NCBI RefSeq assembly: GCF_000003815.2
Contig: NC_049980.1
Span: forward strand, 14,426,405 to 14,490,404
Source of the DNA: Branchiostoma floridae
Taxonomy: Eukaryota > Chordata > Leptocardii > Amphioxiformes > Branchiostomatidae
Direction: 5' to 3'
Length of the DNA: 64,000 nucleotides
Shown here: piece after piece, positions 47,901 to 52,753 of the stretch
How the letters are laid out: each line of letters starts with the position of its first letter
Position numbering within the stretch: position 1 is the first letter of the stretch
The notes under the pieces: model-generated
Seen by the model: only the letters and a program-made list of their open reading frames with translations
What the model was told of the DNA's origin: nothing
The model's database searches: none
Made by a program: the position numbers and the translations under genes

Positions 47901-50002
47901 GCTTTATTGAAGAAGACCTTTATTGCACATTTTTGCCCCACTGGGCTAAAAATAACTCAAGACTGTGTTGACGGGTCGTCATGATTTTTGGTCTTTGTTA
48001 TGTAACTTTATCCCCGATAATCCTCGATTTTTGGGTCCATCTATCCGTGGTATATCAAATTAAACTAGAGCCTCACGCCCTCTTACCTGTGCCAAATAAT
48101 AATTATCAATTTATCAATTTGCCATTCACGTGTTATATATAAGTTTCTCATTGACTATGGACATAAGGTCTCATTTGCATGATTTATACTTCGTCTGTCA
48201 TCTTATGCAAGACACCGGTCAATATTAAAGTCCACCTGCCTTAACAATCGGTCACAAAGTAAACATCTTAAAGTTTGCAGATTGTATCAAGCTGTTCGTT
48301 TCATAAACCATCACTGATTTCCCAGTTAGGGCCACTTTTTCGGCTTCAGAGAGAAACAACACGTCCATTTTCATGGAAGTAAAAACTAACACATGTCTAC
48401 TCTAGAGCTTTGTAGTTTTGGTACAGGCCAGAGTTAAGTGTTCCCCGCGAGAAGCTCCCAAGAATATCAATTGAAACTGACATGCTTATCCTTATCCTAA
48501 TCCATTGGCGCTTAACAGTGTTGTGTTATACTTTCAGCTGCGGATCACCGGGTTTGAGAANNNNNNNNNNNNNNNNNNNNNNNNNNNNNNNNNNNNNNNN
48601 NNNNNNNNNNNNNNNNNNNNNNNNNNNNNNNNNNNNNNNNNNNNNNNNNNNNNNNNNNNNNNNNNNNNNNNNNNNNNNNNNNNNNNNNNNNNNNNNNNNN
48701 NNNNNNNNNNNNNNNNNNNNNNNNNNNNNNNNNNNNNNNNNNNNNNNNNNNNNNNNNNNNNNNNNNNNNNNNNNNNNNNNNNNNNNNNNNNNNNNNNNNN
48801 NNNNNNNNNNNNNNNNNNNNNNNNNNNNNNNNNNNNNNGCCAGTGCCTGTACTTTCGGGGCTCTAACTGGGAGCGATGTCCCCACCAACCACGGAGGTCG
48901 TGGACTAACATAGTAATATAAACACCCACGTACATCAATCCCTACCAGACATTCCGTTCGTATGAAACATTGTAGAAATCGGCAAAAAAGGACGTTGTTT
49001 GGTTAGGAGACAGCTTGCCCCAGCCCGTACGTACCAAGACATTTGTGAGACACAAATTATGATCAGACCACCTACCAACAAAGACTAGCAAGAACTTGCC
49101 CGGGGTTTCTATGGAGTTTTAAACTTGCAACCTCCCATAACATGCAGTCATGGGACAAGAACAAACAGGTAGCACGTCAAAACTGTCGGCAAAAGCAACA
49201 CAAGAAATGATTTAATAATCATATCGTTTTTTTCCATTTGTTGACGAATTGGCTTACATGAAGACAAATGCATGTCAAGTGAATTGATGGTATTGTCATG
49301 TGTTTTAGTGTGCTTCGTGAGAAATGTATTCAAATGTAATCCATGGTGATAAACATTAGACTGAGATGCAGCGAGAGAAATGTGATAGTCACCTGTTATG
49401 TCAACCCTTCCACAAATGTGTCAAATCTCAATAGATGAATAAATAAAAGCGAATACGATATGGCATAGACGTGAGCAGCACAGTGTCTGTATCTATCATT
49501 CATACCCTTAAAGCGCTACTTGAACCACCACTGTTACAAATGATTCCAAGGAAAAGTCAAGAAAGGTTAGCTGGCCTTCATACCTGTTGCGAATTGTATT
49601 TCCACGAAGATACATACACGCATGGATACGCATATATCATACACCCCCTCTGCCATATTTACATACGCAGTCTTCCATTAAAAGTCTTGTGGAAAATTAA
49701 ATGTACGTATTCATGCAACATGCATGAATCCACAAAATTTGTAACTCTACGGGCTGCACATTGCTAACCTTCACCACTGAAGGAATGGATGTTAGCTCAC
49801 ATTGCTCTTTTGAAATCGCCTTTGAAGCGCTAAGACATAACGAGGAAATGTGCGCCTTATGTAAGACGTGGCGACCCCATATAGATAGCAGCCCATACGC
49901 CTGTACGTGTATGCGTGTGATAACATGGTTTACGACCAAAGTCCTCTTACCTTGCGTTGCCCGAACAAGCCCGACTGCTAACAACAAAGCCAGCAGCCTC
50001 AT
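3817..50002 (-). CDS. CSMD: CSMD orthologue: giant CUB/sushi single-pass membrane protein (68 visible coding exons)
   Basis: Spliced minus-strand gene, ATG at 50002 and TAG at 3817-3819. Reading the exons in order gives a signal peptide, CUB1-CCP1 through CUB14 with 13 intervening CCPs, then CCP14-CCP28, a membrane-proximal region, one TM helix and a short tail. That is 14 CUB plus 28 CCP, the count known for vertebrate CSMD1-3, and about 3,590 visible codons against roughly 3,560 in human CSMD1. Splice sites and phases agree at each junction I checked; most domain boundaries are phase 1. Signature matches to CSMD include LAGTYK in the membrane-proximal part, AAAVLVP at the TM and SFENPCYNT in the tail. 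Part of CCP1 is lost, probably in the gap 43825-44227. Family knowledge: CSMDs are neuronal and epithelial surface proteins, and CSMD1 inhibits complement. Expression here is unknown. Exact exons are in the domain entries. Confidence 0.93.
4452..4803. mobile_element. hAT-type MITE in the last CSMD intron
   Basis: The inverted ends CAGGGCTCTAGCCAGC match over 16 bases, and the copy is flanked on both sides by the 8-bp duplication ATATACAT (4444-4451 and 4804-4811). An 8-bp duplication with CAGGG ends is typical of hAT. There is no transposase frame inside 352 bases, so it is non-autonomous. Confidence 0.85.
6239..6371 (-). CDS. CSMD: CSMD transmembrane exon
   Basis: The exon encodes [18 protein letters not shown] followed by the helix [20 protein letters not shown] and then YAWHLK, a positively charged stop-transfer start. 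The helix resembles the vertebrate CSMD TM, which has AAAILVP. The exon ends CTCAA|GTGAGT, phase 2. Confidence 0.92.
6829..7642 (-). CDS. CSMD: CSMD membrane-proximal region (exons 7415-7642, 7189-7289, 6829-6910)
   Basis: This cysteine-poor segment follows CCP28. It opens with a Pro/Ser/Thr-rich linker ([18 protein letters not shown]), then [39 protein letters not shown] and FGSFDLQIT. The same order (LWxGxYEYxGKK, LAGTYK, DGHV, FGQF) is known at this position in vertebrate CSMDs. No function is assigned to it. Phases 1, 1, 0 and 1 agree, though the last donor (ACAA|GTTTGT) is weak. Confidence 0.85.
7777..7959 (-). CDS. CSMD: CSMD CCP domain 28 (last sushi)
   Basis: [50 protein letters not shown]. 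The first loop lacks the PG..NG pattern, which also holds for the last sushi of vertebrate CSMDs as I recall them. Confidence 0.9.
8278..8463 (-). CDS. CSMD: CSMD CCP domain 27
   Basis: [53 protein letters not shown]; one exon, phase 1 ends. Confidence 0.92.
8624..8800 (-). CDS. CSMD: CSMD CCP domain 26
   Basis: [51 protein letters not shown]; one exon, phase 1 ends. Confidence 0.92.
9198..9380 (-). CDS. CSMD: CSMD CCP domain 25
   Basis: [52 protein letters not shown]; the Trp-Cys4 spacing is longer than in its neighbours. Confidence 0.92.
9422..9841. mobile_element. hAT-type MITE in the CCP24-CCP25 intron
   Basis: The ends TAGGAGTGGATACC and TAGGGGTGGGTCGG (inverted) are flanked by GTGTTAGT (9414-9421) and GTGTTAGA (9842-9849), 7 of 8 matching. 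The left end carries two ACCGGTACAAAA motifs. 420 bases, non-coding. Confidence 0.75.
9959..10132 (-). CDS. CSMD: CSMD CCP domain 24
   Basis: [50 protein letters not shown]; donor CAGG|GTGGGT. A hAT-type MITE (9422-9841) is 118 bases further on. Confidence 0.91.
10313..10489 (-). CDS. CSMD: CSMD CCP domain 23
   Basis: [51 protein letters not shown]; one exon, phase 1 ends. Confidence 0.92.
10992..11177 (-). CDS. CSMD: CSMD CCP domain 22
   Basis: [51 protein letters not shown]; one exon, phase 1 ends. Confidence 0.92.
11222..11574. mobile_element. MITE with CAGTG ends and 5-bp duplication
   Basis: CAGTGCTCAAAA at the left and TTTTGAGCATGCACTG at the right form imperfect inverted ends. TATAC flanks both sides (11217-11221, 11575-11579). 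A 5-bp duplication with CAGTG ends fits a hAT subgroup with short duplications, but this is an inference. Confidence 0.65.
12107..12286 (-). CDS. CSMD: CSMD CCP domain 21
   Basis: [50 protein letters not shown]. The usual NG before the loop is NT. The 2.2-kb intron upstream holds the Tc1-like element. Confidence 0.92.
12511..13774 (-). mobile_element. Degenerate Tc1-like DNA transposon
   Basis: The element begins CACTCAGCACAAAAAGTTTGG and ends with its inverse, flanked by TA on both sides (12509-12510, 13775-13776). The inverted ends extend imperfectly for about 200 bases: GATATTCC, the GATATAT stretches, and the TTCGTGACCCACTCACGT block are all mirrored (12680-12705 against 13580-13610). 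The middle encodes a decayed transposase on the minus strand. It lies in the CCP20-CCP21 intron. Confidence 0.85.
13202..13423 (-). pseudogene. Tc1-like transposase fragment
   Basis: The frame shows [16 protein letters not shown], then WGxxxxHH-type sequence ([17 protein letters not shown]) and [15 protein letters not shown], matching the central catalytic part of Tc1 transposases ([10 protein letters not shown]..., GNLNAxRYxDEIL). Beyond it the homology continues in other frames with stops, around a QD..HxAM stretch at about 13150-13200. N- and C-terminal parts are not open. Inactive. Confidence 0.7.
14257..14464. mobile_element. MITE family A, copy 1 (near CCP20 exon)
   Basis: It runs from CTGTAAATGGAGAAATGTTCGCGG to AACTTAAATGCATTTACAG, rich in short CGCGAA/TTCGCG motifs. 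A second copy in reverse order lies at 45169-45372 in the CUB1 intron. Confidence 0.7.
14504..14680 (-). CDS. CSMD: CSMD CCP domain 20
   Basis: [51 protein letters not shown]; the donor CGCA|GTAAGT is only 40 bases from a MITE (14257-14464). Confidence 0.92.
14830..15003 (-). CDS. CSMD: CSMD CCP domain 19
   Basis: [51 protein letters not shown]; one exon, phase 1 ends. Confidence 0.92.
15197..15370 (-). CDS. CSMD: CSMD CCP domain 18
   Basis: [51 protein letters not shown]; one exon, donor ATTC|GTAAGT. Confidence 0.92.
15789..15971 (-). CDS. CSMD: CSMD CCP domain 17
   Basis: [52 protein letters not shown]; one exon, phase 1 ends. Confidence 0.93.
16391..16570 (-). CDS. CSMD: CSMD CCP domain 16
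   Basis: [51 protein letters not shown]; one exon, phase 1 ends. Confidence 0.92.
16794..16893. other. Assembly gap (100 N)
   Basis: N-run in the CCP15-CCP16 intron; both flanking exons are complete. Confidence 0.99.
17029..17208 (-). CDS. CSMD: CSMD CCP domain 15
   Basis: [52 protein letters not shown]; donor CAAA|GTAAGG. The next intron has a 100-base N-run (16794-16893). Confidence 0.92.
17567..18036 (-). CDS. CSMD: CSMD CCP domain 14 (exons 17982-18036, 17567-17697)
   Basis: [19 protein letters not shown] in phase 2, then [31 protein letters not shown]. It starts the uninterrupted CCP run and has a doubled cysteine at the first position. Confidence 0.88.
18411..19173 (-). CDS. CSMD: CSMD CUB domain 14 (exons 18985-19173, 18411-18557)
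   Basis: [44 protein letters not shown], then [10 protein letters not shown] and FELNYRC. It lacks the CGG start of the other CUBs and ends the CUB part of the protein. Its intron holds no recognised element. Confidence 0.9.
19213..19427. mobile_element. Fold-back element with nested hairpins (CUB14-CCP13 intron)
   Basis: The arm GATACAGTTTTTAAGACTTT at 19214 onward is repeated inverted at about 19353-19393, both extending to GTACACAAAATAAA. Inside is a second hairpin, AAACCTAAGTCACACTTCCG. The 14-bp AATTAATAGCTAGA occurs at 19199-19212 and 19428-19441 and may be a target duplication. Confidence 0.7.
19655..19843 (-). CDS. CSMD: CSMD CCP domain 13
   Basis: [55 protein letters not shown]; one exon, phase 1 ends. 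It is the last CCP of the alternating part. Confidence 0.91.
19970..20716 (-). CDS. CSMD: CSMD CUB domain 13 (exons 20539-20716, 19970-20112)
   Basis: [41 protein letters not shown] in phase 2, then VQLTSDYSV and FMMRYTG. The usual YDG turn after the YD motif is replaced by EGLSTS-type sequence. The intron carries a copy of a dispersed short repeat (about 20240-20290). Confidence 0.88.
20240..20290. repeat. Dispersed short repeat, copy 1
   Basis: GGAAGACCTTTATTGCACAC then CTGTGCCCAGTGGGTTAGTA. Related to the copies at 26161, 40458 and 47911; probably a SINE or LINE tail. Confidence 0.5.
21217..21402 (-). CDS. CSMD: CSMD CCP domain 12
   Basis: The exon shows [50 protein letters not shown]. 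Confidence 0.91.
21808..22447 (-). CDS. CSMD: CSMD CUB domain 12 (exons 22331-22447, 21808-22017)
   Basis: [31 protein letters not shown], then [28 protein letters not shown]. All acids expected for a calcium-binding CUB are present. Confidence 0.91.
22737..22931 (-). CDS. CSMD: CSMD CCP domain 11
   Basis: [51 protein letters not shown] in one exon with phase 1 ends. Confidence 0.92.
23307..23737 (-). CDS. CSMD: CSMD CUB domain 11 (exons 23513-23737, 23307-23411)
   Basis: [44 protein letters not shown], then [10 protein letters not shown] and FKIRYE. The phase 1 donor TG|GTGGGT is less usual but is the only one keeping the frame. Confidence 0.89.
24095..24295 (-). CDS. CSMD: CSMD CCP domain 10
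   Basis: The exon reads [52 protein letters not shown]: four cysteines plus Trp, phase 1 ends. Confidence 0.92.
24493..25325 (-). CDS. CSMD: CSMD CUB domain 10 (three exons: 25197-25325, 24756-24895, 24493-24562)
   Basis: [31 protein letters not shown], then [15 protein letters not shown], then [13 protein letters not shown] and FHTVITG. The phases are 1, 0 and 1. It is the only CUB here in three exons. The late SD acid is TN, so the calcium site looks incomplete. Confidence 0.87.
25803..26486 (-). CDS. CSMD: CSMD CCP domain 9 (exons 26382-26486, 25803-25907)
   Basis: The first exon has [25 protein letters not shown]. The second has [18 protein letters not shown] and [10 protein letters not shown]. 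The domain has two cysteines more than the CCP standard (SSC and GRC), which may form an extra disulphide. The split after Cys2 is shared with CCP14 and CCP2. Confidence 0.88.
26161..26225. repeat. Dispersed short repeat, copy 2
   Basis: AATAATAATAACATTTATTG then CAAATTCTTGCCTGTGGGCT and AATTGCAGGTAACA. Nearly the same as 40458-40510. Confidence 0.55.
26834..28485 (-). CDS. CSMD: CSMD CUB domain 9 (exons 28350-28485, 26834-27036)
   Basis: [36 protein letters not shown] split in phase 2, then [20 protein letters not shown] and FQLSYQG. The dividing intron is filled by the 60-bp minisatellite. Confidence 0.9.
27181..28268. repeat. 60-bp minisatellite, about 18 copies
   Basis: Head-to-tail copies of a unit reading approximately AGTAATCATTCAGCACCAAG followed by GACAGGTCTACACTATCATA and CCATAGGGACAGTCTTTTGT. 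Most steps are exactly 60 bp; one copy near 27730-27775 carries a TAC/GTA-rich insertion. It lies in the intron between the two CUB9 exons. Open frames here are a by-product of the period being a multiple of three. Confidence 0.95.
28653..28850 (-). CDS. CSMD: CSMD CCP domain 8
   Basis: A single exon: [55 protein letters not shown]. Phase 1 at both ends. Confidence 0.92.
29422..30443 (-). CDS. CSMD: CSMD CUB domain 8 (exons 30287-30443, 29422-29633)
   Basis: [34 protein letters not shown], phase 2 split, then [22 protein letters not shown] and [15 protein letters not shown]. This domain carries extra cysteines before the acidic YL motif and an FCG motif, unlike the two-cysteine CUBs around it. 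An element with TTAA-ended inverted repeats lies in the dividing intron. Confidence 0.88.
29969..30196. mobile_element. TTAA-ended inverted-repeat element (CUB8 intron)
   Basis: TTAAACTGCCA at the left and TGGCAGTTTAA at the right. If TTAA is a target duplication this would be piggyBac-like; if it is part of the repeat, the class is open. GC-rich inside, with short palindromes such as CCGGATATATCCGG. Confidence 0.6.
30547..30750 (-). CDS. CSMD: CSMD CCP domain 7
   Basis: The exon reads [53 protein letters not shown] longer loop (SNPQSRPH) precedes the Trp. Confidence 0.9.
31009..31480 (-). CDS. CSMD: CSMD CUB domain 7 (exons 31305-31480, 31009-31165)
   Basis: [44 protein letters not shown] split in phase 0, then FNTDASG and ITYRC. 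The split between DTLT and IYDG differs from the other CUBs. The YD pair is GD, which weakens the expected calcium site. Confidence 0.88.
31878..32078 (-). CDS. CSMD: CSMD CCP domain 6
   Basis: The exon shows [59 protein letters not shown]. Four cysteines and the Trp are in place. Confidence 0.9.
32394..32812 (-). CDS. CSMD: CSMD CUB domain 6 (exons 32696-32812, 32394-32600)
   Basis: [30 protein letters not shown], then [13 protein letters not shown] and LVLTSDQSV ending NISYTS. The DG pair is IGD. The phase 1 split falls earlier in the fold than in CUB1-3. Confidence 0.9.
32962..33150 (-). CDS. CSMD: CSMD CCP domain 5
   Basis: A single phase 1 exon: [48 protein letters not shown]. It keeps the consensus NGNRxG stretch seen in many CCPs of this gene. 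Confidence 0.92.
33970..34524 (-). CDS. CSMD: CSMD CUB domain 5 (exons 34386-34524, 33970-34157)
   Basis: [31 protein letters not shown], then [12 protein letters not shown] and LKLTTDYSV ending FRATFNG. The split is phase 2 (GAAAG|ATTG gives ER|L). Confidence 0.9.
34761..34949 (-). CDS. CSMD: CSMD CCP domain 4
   Basis: The exon reads [46 protein letters not shown]. An alternative acceptor ten bases upstream (CCCAG at about 34960) would not match the same frame position but gives another open linker; the site nearer the domain is taken. Confidence 0.9.
35185..35567. mobile_element. PIF/Harbinger-like MITE (CCP4-CUB4 intron)
   Basis: Inverted ends of about 34 bases, GGCCAAACCAATTTAATTTC at the left mirrored at the right with one mismatch (GGCCACACC), flanked by TTA on both sides (35182-35184, 35568-35570). 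A 3-bp TTA duplication is typical for PIF/Harbinger. Poly-T and poly-A tracts fill the middle. Confidence 0.75.
35661..35999 (-). CDS. CSMD: CSMD CUB domain 4 (single exon)
   Basis: It contains [51 protein letters not shown] and FQAAYQS. It is the only CUB of this gene encoded by one exon; all others are split at or after the YD motif, suggesting intron loss here. The donor is CAAA|GTAGGT. Confidence 0.93.
36151..36785 (-). pseudogene. LINE C-terminal domain with zinc finger
   Basis: Open from about 36785: [54 protein letters not shown], then [20 protein letters not shown], a C2H2-like finger at the end. It is offset from the RT frame by a small indel. Confidence 0.88.
36768..38123 (-). pseudogene. 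LINE reverse transcriptase, catalytic centre deleted
   Basis: A 451-codon open frame with [47 protein letters not shown] (first catalytic Asp) and [10 protein letters not shown]. Directly after CVLA it jumps to [19 protein letters not shown], which belongs well past the YADD box. The enzyme cannot be functional despite the long open frame. Confidence 0.9.
38141..38683 (-). pseudogene. LINE endonuclease fragment
   Basis: It shows [39 protein letters not shown] and DCDTDHSLI, the later APE endonuclease motifs (GDFN and the final DH). The N-terminal part with the first catalytic residues is missing, consistent with 5' truncation. Confidence 0.88.
38856..39041 (-). CDS. CSMD: CSMD CCP domain 3
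   Basis: A single exon, phase 1 at both ends, with [30 protein letters not shown] and [11 protein letters not shown]: four cysteines and the buried Trp. The LINE copy at 36.1-38.7 kb lies in the next intron. Confidence 0.92.
39554..40241 (-). CDS. CSMD: CSMD CUB domain 3 (exons 40007-40241, 39554-39666)
   Basis: It shows [31 protein letters not shown] and [12 protein letters not shown], then [10 protein letters not shown] and FQFSYTS. Acidic residues of a calcium-binding CUB (E, YD and SD) are all present. The junction is phase 2, the last donor ACAA|GTAAGG. Confidence 0.9.
40458..40510. repeat. Dispersed short repeat, copy 3
   Basis: TAATAATAAGTTGCAAATTC, TTGCCCGAGGGCTAATTGCA, GGTGAAAAAAAG; about 85 percent the same as copy 2 by eye. 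Confidence 0.55.
40631..42383 (-). CDS. CSMD: CSMD CCP domain 2 (exons 42274-42383, 40631-40763)
   Basis: The first exon has a Thr/Ser/Pro linker ([12 protein letters not shown]) then [12 protein letters not shown]...FNVGDT, phase 0. The second resumes [19 protein letters not shown] and ends [11 protein letters not shown]. An insert, [12 protein letters not shown], lengthens the loop before the Trp. A 1.1-kb TA-flanked DNA element (41011-42093) sits in the dividing intron. Confidence 0.87.
41011..42093. mobile_element. TA-flanked inverted-repeat DNA element (CCP2 intron)
   Basis: Left end ACGGCACTGAACTTTAATCC, right end its inverse, each with TA outside. The interrupted site (GCACATTACATTCTGAG) occurs uninterrupted in the neighbouring tandem copies at about 42124-42140 and 42153-42170, supporting a TA duplication. 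The motif AACTTTAATCCAACAC recurs at 41238. No transposase is recognised in 1,083 bases. Confidence 0.75.
42094..42250. repeat. Short tandem repeat beside the CCP2 exon
   Basis: Imperfect copies of ACATTCTGAGACAAAATTCT plus GGAGTCTTA...GCACATT, about 44 bases each. The DNA element at 41011-42093 is inserted in this array, since the same unit precedes it at 40976-41010. Confidence 0.7.
42795..42812 (-). CDS. CSMD: CSMD candidate 18-nt microexon between CUB2 and CCP2
   Basis: The acceptor CCTTTATCAG and donor GCA|GTGAGT enclose 18 bases. Its length is a multiple of three and it keeps phase 1 on both sides, adding SMVPTC-like residues to the linker before CCP2. Skipping it also leaves the frame open, so it could be alternatively spliced. 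It is supported only by splice-site quality and phase. Confidence 0.45.
42892..43379 (-). CDS. CSMD: CSMD CUB domain 2 (exons 43178-43379, 42892-43004)
   Basis: It starts [13 protein letters not shown] with [15 protein letters not shown], then [13 protein letters not shown] across a phase 2 junction (AG|G), followed by LRFTSDGSV and ending at LTYL with donor CTTT|GTAAGG. The DG of the calcium loop is EG here. Confidence 0.87.
43825..44227. other. Assembly gap (403 N)
   Basis: N-run between CCP1 first half and CUB2; probably contains the missing CCP1 exon. Confidence 0.99.
44451..44539 (-). CDS. CSMD: CSMD CCP domain 1, first half
   Basis: The exon encodes [13 protein letters not shown]...FGVGSQ and ends at donor CCAG|GTATGT in phase 0. 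Cys2, Cys3, the Trp and Cys4 of the domain are absent from the readable sequence. The next readable CSMD exon begins CUB2 in phase 1, so the missing exon must be 1 modulo 3 in length. It most likely sits in the N-run at 43825-44227. Confidence 0.8.
44833..45697 (-). CDS. CSMD: CSMD CUB domain 1 (exons 45439-45697, 44833-44945)
   Basis: Acceptor CTTTTTAG|GATACG joins the signal exon in phase 1 to read [14 protein letters not shown]. The domain shows [18 protein letters not shown] and [12 protein letters not shown], then LQFTSDVSV in the second exon, ending EYTG. It has only the first CUB cysteine pair, as is usual in CSMD. The usual DG after the YD motif is NG here. The intron between the halves holds a MITE (45169-45372). 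Confidence 0.88.
45169..45372. mobile_element. MITE family A, copy 2 (CUB1 intron)
   Basis: TTGTAAATGCATTTAAGTTTGCGGGG at one end and CGAACATTTCTGCATTTACAG at the other. It matches copy 1 at 14257-14464 in the opposite order. Non-coding. Confidence 0.7.
46827..47036 (-). CDS. Possible first exon of an unrecognised gene inside CSMD intron 1
   Basis: The ATG at 47036 has a good context (ACCATGG). The frame runs exactly 70 codons ([18 protein letters not shown]..., ending KHVRICK) to a donor CAAG|GTAAAT. I recognise no family. A second coding-like frame, offset by one base (46648-46833, [19 protein letters not shown]), follows at once, so this may instead be a frameshifted or mis-sequenced single exon, or chance. 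It cannot be fitted into CSMD. Confidence 0.3.
47166..47273. other. Assembly gap (108 N)
   Basis: N-run in CSMD intron 1. Confidence 0.99.
47406..47543. mobile_element. Short fold-back element in CSMD intron 1
   Basis: TACATCAAGGAACCCAGATG at the left and its inverse at the right, with about 33 bases of mirrored sequence including GGTCCCCA/TGGGGAC. 138 bases, non-coding. Confidence 0.75.
47911..47955. repeat. Dispersed short repeat, copy 4
   Basis: AGAAGACCTTTATTGCACAT then TTTTGCCCCACTGGGCTAAA, closest to copy 1 at 20240. Confidence 0.5.
48561..48838. other. Assembly gap (278 N)
   Basis: N-run in CSMD intron 1; could hide a small exon. Confidence 0.99.
49951..50002 (-). CDS. CSMD: CSMD exon 1: signal peptide
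   Basis: The first coding exon encodes [17 protein letters not shown] plus one base (phase 1), a textbook secretory signal with an R-then-leucine-rich core. The next codon upstream that could serve in frame, at 50023, is TTG, so the ATG at 50002 (A at -3) is the start. The donor reads GCAAG|GTAAGAGG. It joins in phase to the CUB1 exon 4.25 kb downstream, but two assembly gaps lie in that intron, so a small extra exon cannot be excluded. Confidence 0.8.
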
Positions 50003-52753
50003 GTTGTAACAAACTTTCACCAAGCTCCGATGAGTAAAACAATGTCTCTACAACTCTTGGAAGTCTTGAAGTGTCTTGTCCCTCTATCTCCTTCGCGCTT
50101 TCACATAACTTTTAAAGAAACAATAGGGGGAGTGACGTTTGGAGTGGGTGGTTGAGAGTACTTGTGGACAGGTGCGCAGGTGCGATATGGCGGGTGGTAC
50201 CGATTGTCACGTGGTTCATTTTTCTTATCTGTGCTCCAACAAACTTTGCCGGTCGACAATTTAGAATAATCATAATCGAAATACGAGAGCGATGGTGACG
50301 CTTGGCCGCCTTTTGATACTGTCATTGTTGATATTATCTTATGCCACCGGTAAATCTCATTGTAGACTAAACTATAAAGATGTGCTAGATCAATCTTCAG
50401 TAAATATGGTAAAGAGCTCTAAAATAATGACGGTTCCGGTAACAGCACTGTTCTTGGATAACGTTTTGTAAAAGTACGTAGACGAGATTCGTTGTTTGTC
50501 CTAAGGGATCATCAAAATGAGGCTTGATTAATTACCAAATTAAGAGAAAGTCGACTACACATTACAAAACGCTGCCCCTCCCCCCTCCGTAACGAATAGT
50601 CCCAACATAAACCTCCGCCAAATGCTGAATGATTAACTTTATAGAATGATTAACGCGAATGTAAAGACCGCTATCTACATGTACGTTTGCCTTGTCGGGC
50701 GAGTCGTGCCCTCGTGCCTAACAAGACCTACAAAAATGGCTGATTGAAATGTTTCATGTTGTACAAATACTTGTAGTAGATAGATCTCGATATATCGTTA
50801 TCTACTAATCGAGGCGCTTTGATAACGCGACACTTACAAAAGTTAAGTTTTTACGATACAGAAAAAGATGTAGGGGTGATTAATATATAACACAGTCGAT
50901 ATCTGTCAAGGCCTTTTGGAGTAGGAATTACTACCAGGACTGGTCAAAGTTCGACCATGGTAGCTAGGTTATTTAAGCGATTATCAAATATAAACATGCG
51001 TAAAACAAGCGGTACTGGTGTGTGCTGTCGTCCTTGCCATTTTAACTGGAAAACTGAATCCTGTGCAGCGTTAGTTCAGAGTTGTGAACTACAGTCACGA
51101 GGGAAACAAAACACCTGAGATGGAAAAAATAAGAGAAGTGATAATGACCAACTTTGAGTGCCTCTTCGGCTTTTAGCTTACACAAATCATCGGATGTAAT
51201 ATGTGTGATAATGATCATATTGACCTCATTGTCGTATTTATACATCCATATCTTTGCATAACGGTTCAGACCGACGTTTTCTGTTCAGGAATCTCTGGTG
51301 CTGGCGATTTGTGATTTTGTCAATTGTCCCAACAAAATTGAAATTCATCACTATGGCATTTCCCAATGACACAACAACTCCTTGGTTTGAGGCATCCAAA
51401 TCGTAAAGAAACTTGTAAATGTGTGTATCGATAAGGGCTCAAAACATGTCAGTTTGTTACCGAACAGTTATTGACACCTCTGCCCAGAGATCATTGCCCA
51501 CGCCCTGCGAGCTTGCGTGCAATTTTGATTATAAAATTCAAAGCGCCAAACGTGACGCAGTGCATCTTGAATAATTTATAAGTTGAATGCTCTTTTTAGT
51601 CAGCAGGTGATACGATTGTCCGTGTGCCAAACCGTCTAGTGTTACGTACACGCCGTACGTTTACTTACACAGTGTTGTATTATAACGTGACTCGATTTGA
51701 AGGCCATCCGATGTTATTATGTATAGACGAGAGGTGTTATAGGACACTTGGTACAATACACAAAGATCCAAATATTCCAATTAATATCAAGTCAAAGCCA
51801 TATACTAGTATCGCATGCGTCGATACAAGGCAAAGGATAGCGCCCAACACACACATGTACAATTGTCTACCGCAATGTATAACTATAGTTTATTGACCGT
51901 ATTCAATGTTCTTGTGTATTAAATATTCCTACTAAACGATTAATATTGTTTGTTTCTTTGTGTCAAAATATTAACGTATGATTTACTTAGAATATCTTTA
52001 GTGTACAAATATCGATACCAATTAATTGTGAACACATAAATGTTGAATAGATATGCCGTACAAGCTACTTACAATACAGGAGGATATTGAGTTCCTAGCC
52101 AATATATAGTCTCAATCAAACCTCTACATGAAAAAGAACCCAACACAGGTAATAACAAGATTAGGTGTGACCTGGTGTGCTTTGGCTACATGCGAGAGCC
52201 ATGGCGCATCACACAAATAGCCCTGAAATCATACTCAACTTGTCTTCAGGTGCATGGGTCACATTTCAGCTTTCATTAATGTAGGAAGCAAAGGAACACC
52301 CCAAGAATCAGTAAGTGCAACTATGTCCGTCACCGGGAGGACTGGACTTTGAGTAAGTTATATCATCAGTTACACTAGAAATGGCCATTGCAAATGCATA
52401 TATTTTTCATAAGTCATTTGTGAAAAATTGTAAAAAAATTACCGTAATGGTAAAAAAATAGCATAATTGCAAAGACCACATCAAACCTTACGTATGCGTA
52501 AACCAAAATTCACACCAATGTCATATAAATACAATACTACGCTGATAAGGGACTGAATACGTTGGCTCTAGTCTCTAGATACCTAGCAACAAATACACAT
52601 CCAAGACGTCCATGAGTCTGTATTTTCGTCCAGTCCAACTTTCGACGACGTTTGAGGCTGTTAGTCCGATAGGTTTTCATGTGTGTCCAAATCTACTTGG
52701 GTTTAGGAGTATATGGTATATTTGTCATTACTTTTTTTTCTGTATCTAATTCT
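50003..52753. other. Intergenic region between CSMD and the CABIT-like gene
   Basis: About 2.75 kb containing the CSMD 5' UTR and promoter and the 3' UTR of the upstream gene. I find no TATA box or conserved element I can defend. The plus-strand frame at 51624-51896 has no recognisable features. Confidence 0.5.

Noticed and set aside
51624..51896. 90-codon plus-strand frame upstream of CSMD
   Set aside because: No homology recognised and no supporting signals.
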